Origin: Anthoceros angustus
Lineage: Eukaryota > Streptophyta > Anthocerotopsida > Anthocerotales > Anthocerotaceae
Assembly (NCBI GenBank): GCA_010909165.1
Contig: MU008162.1
Location: forward strand, 1,364,001-1,428,000
DNA: 64,000 bases
Direction of reading: 5' to 3'
A program made the translations under genes and the position numbers. The notes beneath the pieces are model-generated. The model was given only the letters and a program-made list of their open reading frames with translations. It was not told the DNA's origin and searched no databases. Shown here in pieces: positions 52,583 to 61,970 of the stretch (positions within the stretch are counted from its first letter, which is position 1; each line of letters opens with the position of its first letter).

Positions 52583-54919
52583 ATGCCAGTGGCCTGTGCA
52601 GAGTACACACCATGTCGCACCGTGGTCAATCTCTGCAGGGAGGGACATCTGGACAAGGCCATGCTGGTCCTACTGCGCATGGACCAACAAGGTTGCGTCC
52701 CTTCAGCTGGAATGTACAAGATGCTGCTGCAGGCCTGCATGCAACAGAAAGCCCTGGCGCAGGCCAGGCGGGTGCAAGCTCAATTGGCAAGACATGGGCT
52801 GGAGACGGATTCTTGTCTGGGCCAGCTTGTGGTGTCCACTTTGGTGAATTGTGGAGGTCTGGACTATGGGCTCCAACTGTTTCGAAGATTGCCTCACCGA
52901 ACTGTTTTCTCATGGACAGCCGTCATTTCAGGGTATTGCAAAGCAGGAGATGGTCGTCGGGCTCTCTCCTGCTACGAGCAGATGCAGCAGGAAGGAGTTC
53001 ATCCTAACAACTACACGCTGGTTGCCCTGATCAAAGCCTGCAGCAGCCTGGGAGATCTAAAGGAGGGCAAGCGCATGCACTCACATGCTCGGCAACATGG
53101 TTTGGAATCCGACGTGTTTGTTGCCACAGCGCTGGTGAGTATGTATGCAAAGTGCGGGAGCATGGCAGATGCACACCACGTCTTTAACCAGCTGTCTGAC
53201 CGAAATGTAGTGTCATGGAATGTTATCCTTACAGCATATACACAGCATGGTCAAGGGGAACAGGCCTTGAACATGTTCCGGAAAATGCAAGAAGAAGGCG
53301 GGATTCCAGATGCTCGCACCTATGTCGCTGCCCTCCAAGCATGTGGGATCATGGCGGAGCGAGAGGAAAATGCAACTGTTGGTGTCCTGGATACAGTCAA
53401 ACTGGATTCACTGCACAAGGGGAAGAAAATTCATGCCCAAGCAGCTGGAAGGGGGTTGGCCTGCAACATTTTTGTGAGGAATGCCTTGGTAACTATGTAT
53501 GCAAAATGTGGGAGCATTGAGGATGCCCAACGACTGTTCGATCAAATGGCAGACCGCACTGTTGTGTCCTGGAATGCATTGGTTGCAGCATATTCGCAAC
53601 AGGGACAAGGACAAAAGGCCTTGCACATCTACGCCGAGATGCAAGAGAAAGGTGTGAAGGCAGATGACCGAACGTTTGTCAGTGCTCTCCAAGCATGTAG
53701 CAGTCTTGCAGAAAGGGAGGAAAGTACAGAAGTGGATGGGCAACACATAAGAGTGGAGTCTCTCCAAAAGGGTAAGGAATTACATGAGAGAGCTTCTCGT
53801 GTCGGCTATGATGTCTTTGTTGGTAATACATTGGTCAGTATGTACGCCAAGTGTGGGAGTATCAAGGATTCACAACATGTTTTCGACAGAATGTCTCTCC
53901 GAGATGTGATGTCATGGAAAACGATGATTGCAGCATATGCTGAGCAGGACCAGGGAGAAAAGGCTTTGCACACCTATGGACTAATGCAGACGGCATCTGT
54001 TGAACCTAATGAGGCTATCTTTCAGTCGGTACTGGAAGCCTGCAGCAACATGGGAGTCTTGGATGTCTGCCGCCAAACCCACCACAAAATTATAGACTGT
54101 GGATTAGAACGCAGACTCTCTGTGGCAAACAGTCTGATTCATGCTTTTGGCAAGTGTGGCAGCATGGTGGATGCTCAGTTCGTATTTCACTCATTGGCTT
54201 CTCCTGATGTTGTGTCCTGGACTGCGCTAATCGCTGGCTACGGACGCCAAGGAGATTGTGAGGCGAGTCAGAAATGTTATGAGGATATGCTTCTGGCAGG
54301 CGTCAAGCCTAATGGAGTCACATTTCTGGCTCTTTTGTCTGCATGTGGCCATGCTGGCATGGTGGACAGAGGACTAGAGCTCTTTCTAAGCATGACCAGA
54401 GATCATGGCCTTCTTGCGGGGCCGGAGCATTACGTTTCCCTGATCAATCTTCTGTGCCGTGGTGGGTTGTTCACCATCGCCGAGAGTCTGGCTTCTGAAT
54501 TGCCACTGCAGCTCGCATTGCACGCGTGGCTCTGTTTGCTTAGTGCTTGCCAGAGACACGGAAATGTGAAGGTGGGAAGGCGTGCCTTCGACCGTGCTGT
54601 AGCTCTGGAGCCCAAACAAGCTGCAGCCTATGTCGTCATGTCGAACATCTATGCTCAGGCTGGCATGTGGGAGTGTGCACGTGAGATAGATGACATGAGG
54701 CAAACAGCGAGAGCATGCAAGAAGCCTGGGCAAAGTTGGATTGAGCATGAAAAGGAGGTGCACACATTTCTGGTGGGGGACCAAAGGCATCAGCAAGGGA
54801 AACTGCTGTATGGACTGCTGAATGAGATAAGCTCAATCCTGGGGCAGCAGCCAAAGCTTGGTGAACAGGTGGCTTACGGCACAGGTCTGAAGAAACACTA
54901 CGCCCAGTCACGGTGGTAA
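52583..54919 (+). CDS. PLS-class PPR protein, E/E+ type, with extended L motifs
   Basis: The frame is open from 52538, but the first ATG is 52583, giving 778 aa (a GTG at 52538 is not expected to start). PPR motifs run from ~20 to ~640 (VSWNALVAAYSQQGQ, LVTMYAKCGSIEDAQ), followed by E and E+ (PGQSWIEHEKEVHTFLVGD), and no DYW. Two L motifs carry the same kind of insert as the neighbour (EREESTEVDGQHIRVESLQK). N-terminal targeting sequence is short (MPVACAEYTPCRT). Shared architecture and similar N-terminal motifs (LLQAC..QKALAQARRVQAQL versus LLQAC..KKALAEAKRVYAHL) suggest an inverted duplication. Its stop is 10 bp from the stop of the next, convergent PPR gene. Likely an organelle RNA-editing specificity factor. 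Confidence 0.9.
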   Translation: MPVACAEYTPCRTVVNLCREGHLDKAMLVLLRMDQQGCVPSAGMYKMLLQACMQQKALAQARRVQAQLARHGLETDSCLGQLVVSTLVNCGGLDYGLQLFRRLPHRTVFSWTAVISGYCKAGDGRRALSCYEQMQQEGVHPNNYTLVALIKACSSLGDLKEGKRMHSHARQHGLESDVFVATALVSMYAKCGSMADAHHVFNQLSDRNVVSWNVILTAYTQHGQGEQALNMFRKMQEEGGIPDARTYVAALQACGIMAEREENATVGVLDTVKLDSLHKGKKIHAQAAGRGLACNIFVRNALVTMYAKCGSIEDAQRLFDQMADRTVVSWNALVAAYSQQGQGQKALHIYAEMQEKGVKADDRTFVSALQACSSLAEREESTEVDGQHIRVESLQKGKELHERASRVGYDVFVGNTLVSMYAKCGSIKDSQHVFDRMSLRDVMSWKTMIAAYAEQDQGEKALHTYGLMQTASVEPNEAIFQSVLEACSNMGVLDVCRQTHHKIIDCGLERRLSVANSLIHAFGKCGSMVDAQFVFHSLASPDVVSWTALIAGYGRQGDCEASQKCYEDMLLAGVKPNGVTFLALLSACGHAGMVDRGLELFLSMTRDHGLLAGPEHYVSLINLLCRGGLFTIAESLASELPLQLALHAWLCLLSACQRHGNVKVGRRAFDRAVALEPKQAAAYVVMSNIYAQAGMWECAREIDDMRQTARACKKPGQSWIEHEKEVHTFLVGDQRHQQGKLLYGLLNEISSILGQQPKLGEQVAYGTGLKKHYAQSRW

Positions 54920-54929
54920 GCAGTATCAT

Positions 54930-57657
54930 TCAGTGGTGATCACCACACGAGCAAAACCCGTTCACAAAATGGTGAACACGATGGGCATCTCTGACAATTA
55001 TTTCTCGCCTCTCAATCCTGGACATGATCTTAGTGCCAGTATGGCAGTCATTGCACATCCGCAGATTTTTGGTCACCACCAAAGTGGTGCCGTCTGGAGT
55101 GTTCAAGAGGCCATAAGCCAATGCTAGTTTCTCAGCATGTCCACAAAGAGCATCTTCCTTCTCCGTCTGCCCCAGCTCTACGTGTGGCATCCGCCCTCCT
55201 TCCTCATCTAACAGTGCATTCACACTCCTTAGCTTGGAGGATATGTCATCTCTTTCTTCCCCCACAGTAAATGTCTGCACTTTGTTGTCTACCTCGATCC
55301 AAGCCCTTGCAGGCTTCTTGCAAGCACCCGCGCCCTTTCTCAGACTTTCTATCAATTGTACACCCTTGGGCCAACCTGCATTAGTATATATGTCTTGCAT
55401 GAGTGCATATGGAGCAGCGTTTTGCGGCTCCAATGCAATAAGATGGTCGAAACATCGCCGTCCACGCTCCACGTCACCGTGACTTCTACAGGCACCCAGC
55501 AAGGATGTCCAACTAGCAAAAGCATCTTTAAAGGGCAAGGTCTGCAACATGTGTTCTGCCTCATCTAGCTGACCTGATCGCCCCAGAAGATCAACCATGC
55601 AGGTGTTGTGATACACAGTGGGTGAAATGCCATGGTCGTCAACCATCAGTCTGAAATAGTGCTTGCCTTCATTCACTAGCCCCTCGTGACTACATGCAAC
55701 AAGAAGAGAGAGAAAAGTCCCATCATCTGGTTTTGTACCATGCTCCTGCATTTCTTGGAAGCAGTGTAAAGCACGTTGCACAACATTATGCTGGCAATAG
55801 CCATTCAGCAGAGCATTCCACGTAACCACAGTTTTCGTGGGCAACTTATCAAATACTTTGCGGGCATCCTCCAGATTGCCGCATTTTGCATACATGTCCA
55901 CAAGGCTGCTGCCAACCACCACATCAGCTTCCTGACCTCTTTCCTGAACTTCGTAATGCAGCTCCTTTCCTTGTTGTAAAGCTCCTATGCTGGCACACGC
56001 TTTCAGGAGGCACACTATCGTATGATTGTTTGCTGAGGTGATCCCCTCCTGCTGCATGGATGCATAAAGGGCAAGTGCTTCGTGACCAAGTCCCTGCTGA
56101 GAATATCCATCAATCATGGCAGTCCAGGTCACTACATCCTTCGTGGGCAATCTGTCGAAGACTCTTTGTGCATCCTCCAAGCTCCCACATTTTGCATACA
56201 TGTCCACCAAGCTGTTACCCAGAACCGCTTCCAGTCCTTGTTCCTCTATCTGCAAATGAAGCTGCTTCCCTTGAAGCAGCTCACGTTCACTGGCACATGC
56301 TTTGAGGAGGCAGACAAATGTAGCCCGATCAGCTCGTGTGGTGCTGTCCTCCTGCATGAGTGCATAAAGATCGAGGACTTCTTGACCCAGCCCATGCTGA
56401 GCATATCCTGCAAGCATGCTGTTCCATGCAACAACATCCTTAATGGGCAACTTATCGAATACATCGCGGGCGTCTTTCAGGCTCCCACATTTTGAATACA
56501 TGTCTACTAGACTGCTACCAACAATGTGATTGGCTTCAAGTCCTCTTTCTTGAATTTGCAAGTGAAGCTCCTTTCCCTCATGTAACCTTTGCATGCTAGC
56601 ACAGGCCTTCAGCACGCACACAAAAGTAATGTCATTGGGCAAAGACATGCCTTCCTCCTTCATACTCTTGTAAAGCATAAGCGCTTCCTGACCAAGCCCA
56701 TGCTGAACATATCCAGTGAGTAGGGCATTCCATGTTACCACATCTCTTGTGAGCAATCTGTCAAACACCCTTCGAGCATCCACTAAGCTCCCACACTTCG
56801 CATACATATCCACCAGGCTATTGCCCAAAACCAGATCAGCTTCAAGGCCTCGCTCCTCAATCATTGAATGGACCTCCTTGCCCTCATCTAGGGCACCAGT
56901 GCTAGCACATGCCTTCAGCGTGCACAAAAAAGTTGCATAACTGGCAGTAACACCTTCCTGCTGCATGCGTGCAAAAAGTGCAAGGGCTTGTGTACCAAGC
57001 CCCTGTTGTGCATATCCTGCAATCATGGCATTCCATGTCACCACATTCTTGTTTGGCAGCCTGTCAAACACTCTGTAGGCATCCGCCATGCTTCCACATT
57101 TTGCATACAGGTTCACCAGACTGCTGCCAACAAATACACTTGGTTGAAGGCCACTTCCCAAAATATCCGCATGGACTTGCTTGCCGGATGGTAGATCTGA
57201 AACTGTGGCACACGCCTTGAGAACTGCCACATATATATGGCTGTTGGGGTCCACACTTGAATGTCTCATCTGCTGATACAGTTTGATAGCCTGCATGGGC
57301 TGCCCATGCTCGGTATGTGCTGAAATAATGGAGTGCCAAATGCACGAGTTAGTCACAGCCAGTTTTGAAAAGACATTGGTTGCTTCCTGCAACCTCCCAT
57401 GAGAGGTATACATGCGGATAATGTGGCTGGCCAAAAGTGTATTGGTCTCGTACCCACACTTAAGAGTTAGAGCATGAACACGTCTGCCAACACTCAAATC
57501 CTTCTGTGCAATGCAATGCTTTAGGGCTGAGCATATGATAGATTCGGGCACGATGGATCTTTGCTGCACTAGGAGCTCCAATGCTTCGACAGTCGGAACC
57601 AGCTGCTTTTCTCCACATTCCTTTTTCCAGACCCCAAGTCTCAGATTCCCGTCAGAC
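54930..57657 (-). CDS. DYW-class PPR RNA-editing factor, 5' exon(s) missing
   Basis: About 909 codons of a PLS-class PPR protein with E, E+ and a complete DYW deaminase domain, the enzyme of organellar C-to-U editing. DYW landmarks: zinc and catalytic motif GHAEKLALAYGLL (HAE in place of the usual HSE, glutamate kept), CNDCHTGTK, and the terminus HHFVNGFCSCGDHH, where the last residues are DHH instead of DYW. The L motifs have no extra insert, unlike the two neighbours. No ATG lies in frame before the PPR motifs: upstream the frame meets a stop at about 57690, and the only early starter is TTG. A TTGCAG acceptor at 57658-57663 suggests this is the second or a later exon. The start given is that acceptor. 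Confidence 0.85.
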
Positions 57658-57676
57658 CTGCAAGATTGCGAGGGTG

Positions 57677-58500
57677 TCAAACAAGTTCCTGGGGTTCAGA
57701 CATGACTTGATGGTCAATCACTAGATGCCGACTACTTGGCTCAAAACAACACAATTGTGGAAATGTGTCCAGCGAAGGGAATTCGAACCTCTGAGAGACC
57801 TCATGGACATTCACCCCTCGCCGTAACCTTTCCTTGATCCAAGCATGCTGTGAGTCACACAATGCATCCTCAGTCGTGCTGTGCATGAAGTCGCTATACT
57901 TGACCTTGGTCTGCAGCGTTGCAGTGATTAATTGCACCAGGAAAACCCTCCCTCGTCGTGTTTCTGGTGACCAGTAACTGATGGGCAAAGATAGCAACTG
58001 AAGGCTGGGGCACTATTACCTTGTTGAACGTGCCGTCCCACAAGAAGGTGGGATTGCCCAGAAAATTCTGCCACAAGGCCTGCCGAGCACTTGGTTCCAC
58101 TGCATGCCAGCTTCACGATCACACTCTGAGAAGCTTCTCCACTGCAAGCCCATCAGGAGAAACAGAAAACAACTCCAAAACACTACTCCAGGGAAACGGT
58201 AACTGACCAGATCCAGCTCCGAATTTCCGTCCATCTCCTAATCCCACCGAGGCATGTTGTGCGAGACCAAGCAACCTTGGTGGCCAGTCTTGATGGCTGC
58301 TGCTCCGCTTGGATGTCTGCATCATGCAATCATTTACCAACTCTCCCGAACCAACCCTGGCCGAGAATGCATAGCAAAAAGTGGCTAGAAGACAAGGCCA
58401 TGGCAATATTCACTACCTCATCCGACCTGCTGGCCCACCACAGCGAAGGATCGGCCAGAAATCTCTCCCCACAGTCCCCATGCTGCACTTGACTGCAAGT
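57677..58500 (-). CDS. OSB-type PDF-motif exons (organellar ssDNA-binding protein, partial)
   Basis: Exons 58099-58020 and 57910-57677 join in frame and spell a PDF motif as in plant organellar single-stranded DNA-binding (OSB) proteins: LWQNFLGNPTFLWDGTFNK, then YSDFMHSTTEDALC and AWIKERL (family pattern FF.NP..WWD.R..K ... PDFKHK.TGEALW ... WVK.QL). A second, weaker copy lies upstream: ERFLADPSLWWASRSDE at about 58490-58417 and NDCMMQTSKRSSSHQDWPP at about 58345-58290, but I could not join it without a stop. The OB-fold SSB domain and transit peptide were not found before 59.0 kb. It is therefore a truncated gene, a pseudogene, or the 5' part of the PPR gene that follows (stop TGA at 57679-57677). 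Confidence 0.5.
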
Positions 58501-59024
58501 TGATCCAGCTGCCAATGACACCCACCATCAGCAGCAACCCATAGCAAGCAACAAAGTGAAGCAAATGAAGCTCAGCACTCACGATTGCCAGATGTTCCTT
58601 GCTCAGCTGCCAGGCGCAACGGTGACACACGCCTCAAATTGGCCTTCTTCATTCGGGCTGCTCCAGGATTGCCAACCCACCATCCCGCTACATGTCCTCC
58701 TTGCCTCCAGGCCTGAATCAAGGTTCCACAATGAAGACCATTGCACAGAGCAGAAAGCAGCAGAACATGGCTGAGCGGATTTGACTCACCTTCGGATGAA
58801 TTTGAGATTGGAGCACAGTAATTTCGTGACGTAACTTTCAAACGACCTAATGGGACGTGTTTAGGGCCGCGTCCTGCATGTCGGAGATCTGGTGTCAGCT
58901 GCAACAGAGGGGGAAGTTGGGCGGAATTGGAAATGTGAGGGTTACTGTTCATCGCACATGGAACCCATCAAAGGACGCTTGCAAATTGGGATCATTAAGG
59001 CGAGCAGCGGCGGGTTGGGCTGAA
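58501..59024. other. Region upstream of NDUFAF4-like gene
   Basis: Should contain the promoter of the plus-strand gene at 59025 and possibly upstream OSB exons on the minus strand; none could be defined. Confidence 0.35.
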
Positions 59025-59787
59025 ATGGGGCAAACACTACGCAAAGTGGTGGCATCTGTACCCCCTCGTGCCTCTCCCCGTGCTGCTCCACCAGCCTCAC
59101 GCCCTCCCACCCGGGAGCCTGTGCAAGCGAGTCCAGCATCTGTCAAGCCAGGTTGGGATTCTAGAATCTTCCGCTGAGAGCATTCACCGAGGTCTGAATT
59201 GGTTGCTGACGGTGGTCTGGTCCTACTGATCGTGCAGATGAGGCTGTGGAACCCGAGCAGAATTTGGGTGAATGGGATCCCAAGAACCCAAATTACCAAA
59301 CCCTGGTGCACCAGGTGGCCGGAGCGATCTCTACCAGGCCGGGAGGGTTCCAGGAGATGGGTCCGGTAGGGTAACTCCAATTCTGCGTCTGCTTGGTCTC
59401 CAGGTTGAGAGATTCCGGACTCACTGGCATTTGCTGTTTCGATCCTTCCAGGCCAAGTTGACAGATCGGGAGCATGCCAGGCCGATGCCCAAGGACCGGC
59501 ACACTTCTGTTGCGTCGGGGCCTGATGAGGAGCAGATAGTAAAGCCTGGCACTCTGAACGTCGCCCAGCTAAAGCAGCTCTTTGCTTTGTACAGCAGGGA
59601 ATTGGAGGGCCAGGAGAAGCCAGTGGACGCGCAAAGCTTGGCAGAGAAGTTCAATGTGGATGCCGTTCTGTTGAGGAAAGTTTTGAAGCATTTTTGGCTC
59701 CATGCAGCTCACCGTCGAGGACTGCAACTGGAAGATCCTGAGCAGAAGCAGGAGGTGAGAGAACGTCAAGCTGCTAGTGGGGCTTAA
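59025..59787 (+). CDS. NDUFAF4: NDUFAF4-like mitochondrial complex I assembly factor
   Basis: Three exons: 59025-59151, 59238-59365, 59452-59787 (591 nt, 196 aa, GT-AG, phases agree). The N-terminus MGQTLRKVVASVPPRASPRA resembles the MG-starting, basic start of NDUFAF4. The C-terminal half follows the family: RPMPKDRH (PKDHH in animals), KPGTLNVAQLKQLFALY, then SLAEKFNVDAVLLRKVLKHF. The middle exon encodes GEWDPKNPNYQTLVHQVAGA and AISTRPGGFQEMGP. NDUFAF4 helps assemble the peripheral arm of respiratory complex I with NDUFAF3. The identification is by motif order and remembered family pattern, not by search. Confidence 0.65.
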
Positions 59788-61346
59788 TGTTGTCCATTAA
59801 CGTCATTTGTCATCATCCTCTGTACATTAGGAAAGCACAAACAATCGTCCGGAAGTAGTTTCTGTCCTACATGAGTTTGTAGCGAGCCACTGGTTTTGTA
59901 GAACAGCCGCAAAGTAGGTAGCACAGACGCCATTCTAACAAGATAGAAGAACATTGCATGTTCCGTAGTTGTTGCTAGTGTTCGACCAGGCCTGGCCTGC
60001 GCGGTGCCTTTCCTGACTTAACCTCTGCATGAGCTTTCTGTCCAAGCTCCAGACAGCTTGTCAAACCTGGCTTCTCATACGCACACCTTTCATATCTTGT
60101 ACAGTAGTGTGTGTTGCCGCCTGCAGGTGCTATATGAGAAGCCATTGAGGATGGCGTAGTAGATTGTACTCCACATCTGACTTGTCGTTAAGGAGATGGC
60201 TGACAACTTGAGACATCGAGGTAGGCACCCCGAAACAAATACTGTATGTACCTTTGTACTGTGATCACAGGTCCCCAGTAAAGCTCCTCCATCTCTGCGT
60301 CAGCATTATCCTCTCTGCACTGACAAGGCTTGCCATGGCTTAGCAAGCATCTGAACCCAGTTAGTTGAGCTGTTACAGGTGATGCTGCTGCGATAAGGAT
60401 GACCATAGAGAAGAAAATCACTTTCCATCAATCCTGATGCCCCTTGGTTACACGGCATGATGCTGGGCTGACAGGCCCCATCCCCCACTCCCCGACTTCG
60501 TCATGCACTACAGCTGGTTTCAGTCCTCACCACATGACCAAGCCTCATCCCTCATCTCTCCAACGGGAAGAAAAGTCGACAGCACTCGAGCTTGGGCAAT
60601 AGTTGCCCACACTCCAAGCATCAGAATCTCCCCTTCTGAGGTATGCTGCACGGAAACTCTGATTGCTGTTCACACCTGTCGACCCAGAAAGGACATGCTC
60701 CCCCGTGAAACATATGTCCTTGGGGCTGGACAGTGCAGACTGCGCTCCTGTTCTCCTTCACGATTCACGCTCCGTGTAGAAAATTGTCTTGTCTCGATTC
60801 GGCCATGCCAGCTAATCTTTGTAAGCAACCCATGAGGATCCCAGTCAAACAGAAGGTCACCGCAAGTACATGCGCGAAGTTATGAGGCGGCCGTATTCGA
60901 TCCGAATATGCCTCGGCCCCGATGGTTGCACGCAGCACGATCCCCATCAGCTCAACGCGGTTGGCATTGGCGCAGCGGAAGTGCAGCCTTGCAAGCCCCG
61001 GACCGGCTGGCATGCGTATCAATTAGGGAAGGAAACAGTAAGCTCTAGTCCTCTAGTCCAGGTAACAGAAAACAGGGTCTCCACGGCCCGCCATCCCCAC
61101 GCCCCGCTCCATTCGGACTGGACTCCCGCCTCCCCCGGTCCTTTCTTGCTCTCCTCTCCCACGCAGTTGCCTGCGCCTTTTCTGGATCTTGTTTATATCC
61201 CGCCCCCCAGCTCTCCGATTGTGAGGAGAAGACGCGCTCCCGGAATCAAGAGCCTCTCCCGGAATCTGATTTGTGGGTTTCTGTGGGTTCCCGGAAGCGA
61301 GCGTTGGAACGCCGATTGCGGATTGGGCTGTGAGGAGGAAGAGACG
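59788..61346. other. Intergenic region with pyrophosphatase promoter
   Basis: About 1.5 kb with no convincing gene. A 77-codon minus frame at 60188-60421 starts with GTG and was not accepted. A TTTATAT motif at 61192-61198 may be the TATA box of the downstream gene (about 150 nt before its ATG). Confidence 0.4.
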
Positions 61347-61970
61347 ATGGCAGCTGCGCCGGCAAACAATGGCGCTTCCAAGGCGCCCAGGAGGCTTCTG
61401 TCGTCCATGTACAGGAGATCGGTGGCAGCGCATCCCTGGCACGATCTGGAACTGGGGCCTGGAGCTCCGGAAGTGTTCAACACAGTGGTGGAGATCAGCA
61501 AGGGGAGCAAGGTGAAGTACGAATTGGACAAGAAGACGGGGCTGATCAAGGTGGATCGGGTGCTCTACTCCTCGGTGGTGTATCCGCACAACTACGGCTT
61601 CATCCCGCGCACGCTCTGCGAGGACAACGATCCCATGGACGTGCTGGTGCTCATGCAGGAGCCCGTGCTCCCGGGATGCTTCCTTCGGGCCAGAGCCATC
61701 GGGCTCATGCCCATGATAGACCAAGGTGAGAAGGATGACAAGATCATTGCAGTCTGTGCAGACGATCCCGAGTTCCGCGTCTACGAGGACATCAACCAGC
61801 TGCCTCCTCACCGCCTGGCGGAGATCCGCCGCTTTTTTGAGGACTACAAGAAGAATGAGAACAAAGAAGTATCTGTCGAAAATTTTCTTCCCAAACAAAG
61901 TGCCATTGACGCAATCAGACACTCCATGGATTTGTACTCTTCCTACGTGCTGGAGACCCTGAGACAGTAG
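61347..61970 (+). CDS. PPA: Soluble inorganic pyrophosphatase, family I
   Basis: A 207-aa intronless protein that hydrolyses pyrophosphate to phosphate in the cytosol, driving biosynthetic reactions. Seen: [32 protein letters not shown], the family signature [11 protein letters not shown] with metal-binding aspartates, [17 protein letters not shown], and a plant-type C-terminus ([13 protein letters not shown]). Length equals plant PPa isoforms (about 210 aa). The frame stays open upstream to an ATG at 60870, but that extension shows no transit-peptide character or family similarity and lies across the TATA-like motif, so 61347 is preferred. The usual plant genes contain introns (recalled), so the intronless state is notable. 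Confidence 0.94.
   Translation: MAAAPANNGASKAPRRLLSSMYRRSVAAHPWHDLELGPGAPEVFNTVVEISKGSKVKYELDKKTGLIKVDRVLYSSVVYPHNYGFIPRTLCEDNDPMDVLVLMQEPVLPGCFLRARAIGLMPMIDQGEKDDKIIAVCADDPEFRVYEDINQLPPHRLAEIRRFFEDYKKNENKEVSVENFLPKQSAIDAIRHSMDLYSSYVLETLRQ

Noticed and set aside
57658..57680. TTG start for the DYW-PPR gene
   Set aside because: Not a credible nuclear start codon. An acceptor-like TTGCAG and the lack of any ATG suggest an upstream exon instead.
60188..60421. 77-codon minus frame with a signal-like start
   Set aside because: Begins with GTG, has no homologue I recognise, and no splice or promoter support.
60870..61346. 159-codon in-frame upstream extension of the pyrophosphatase
   Set aside because: No similarity to the family and no transit-peptide pattern. 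It spans the likely TATA box, and the ATG at 61347 gives the normal length.
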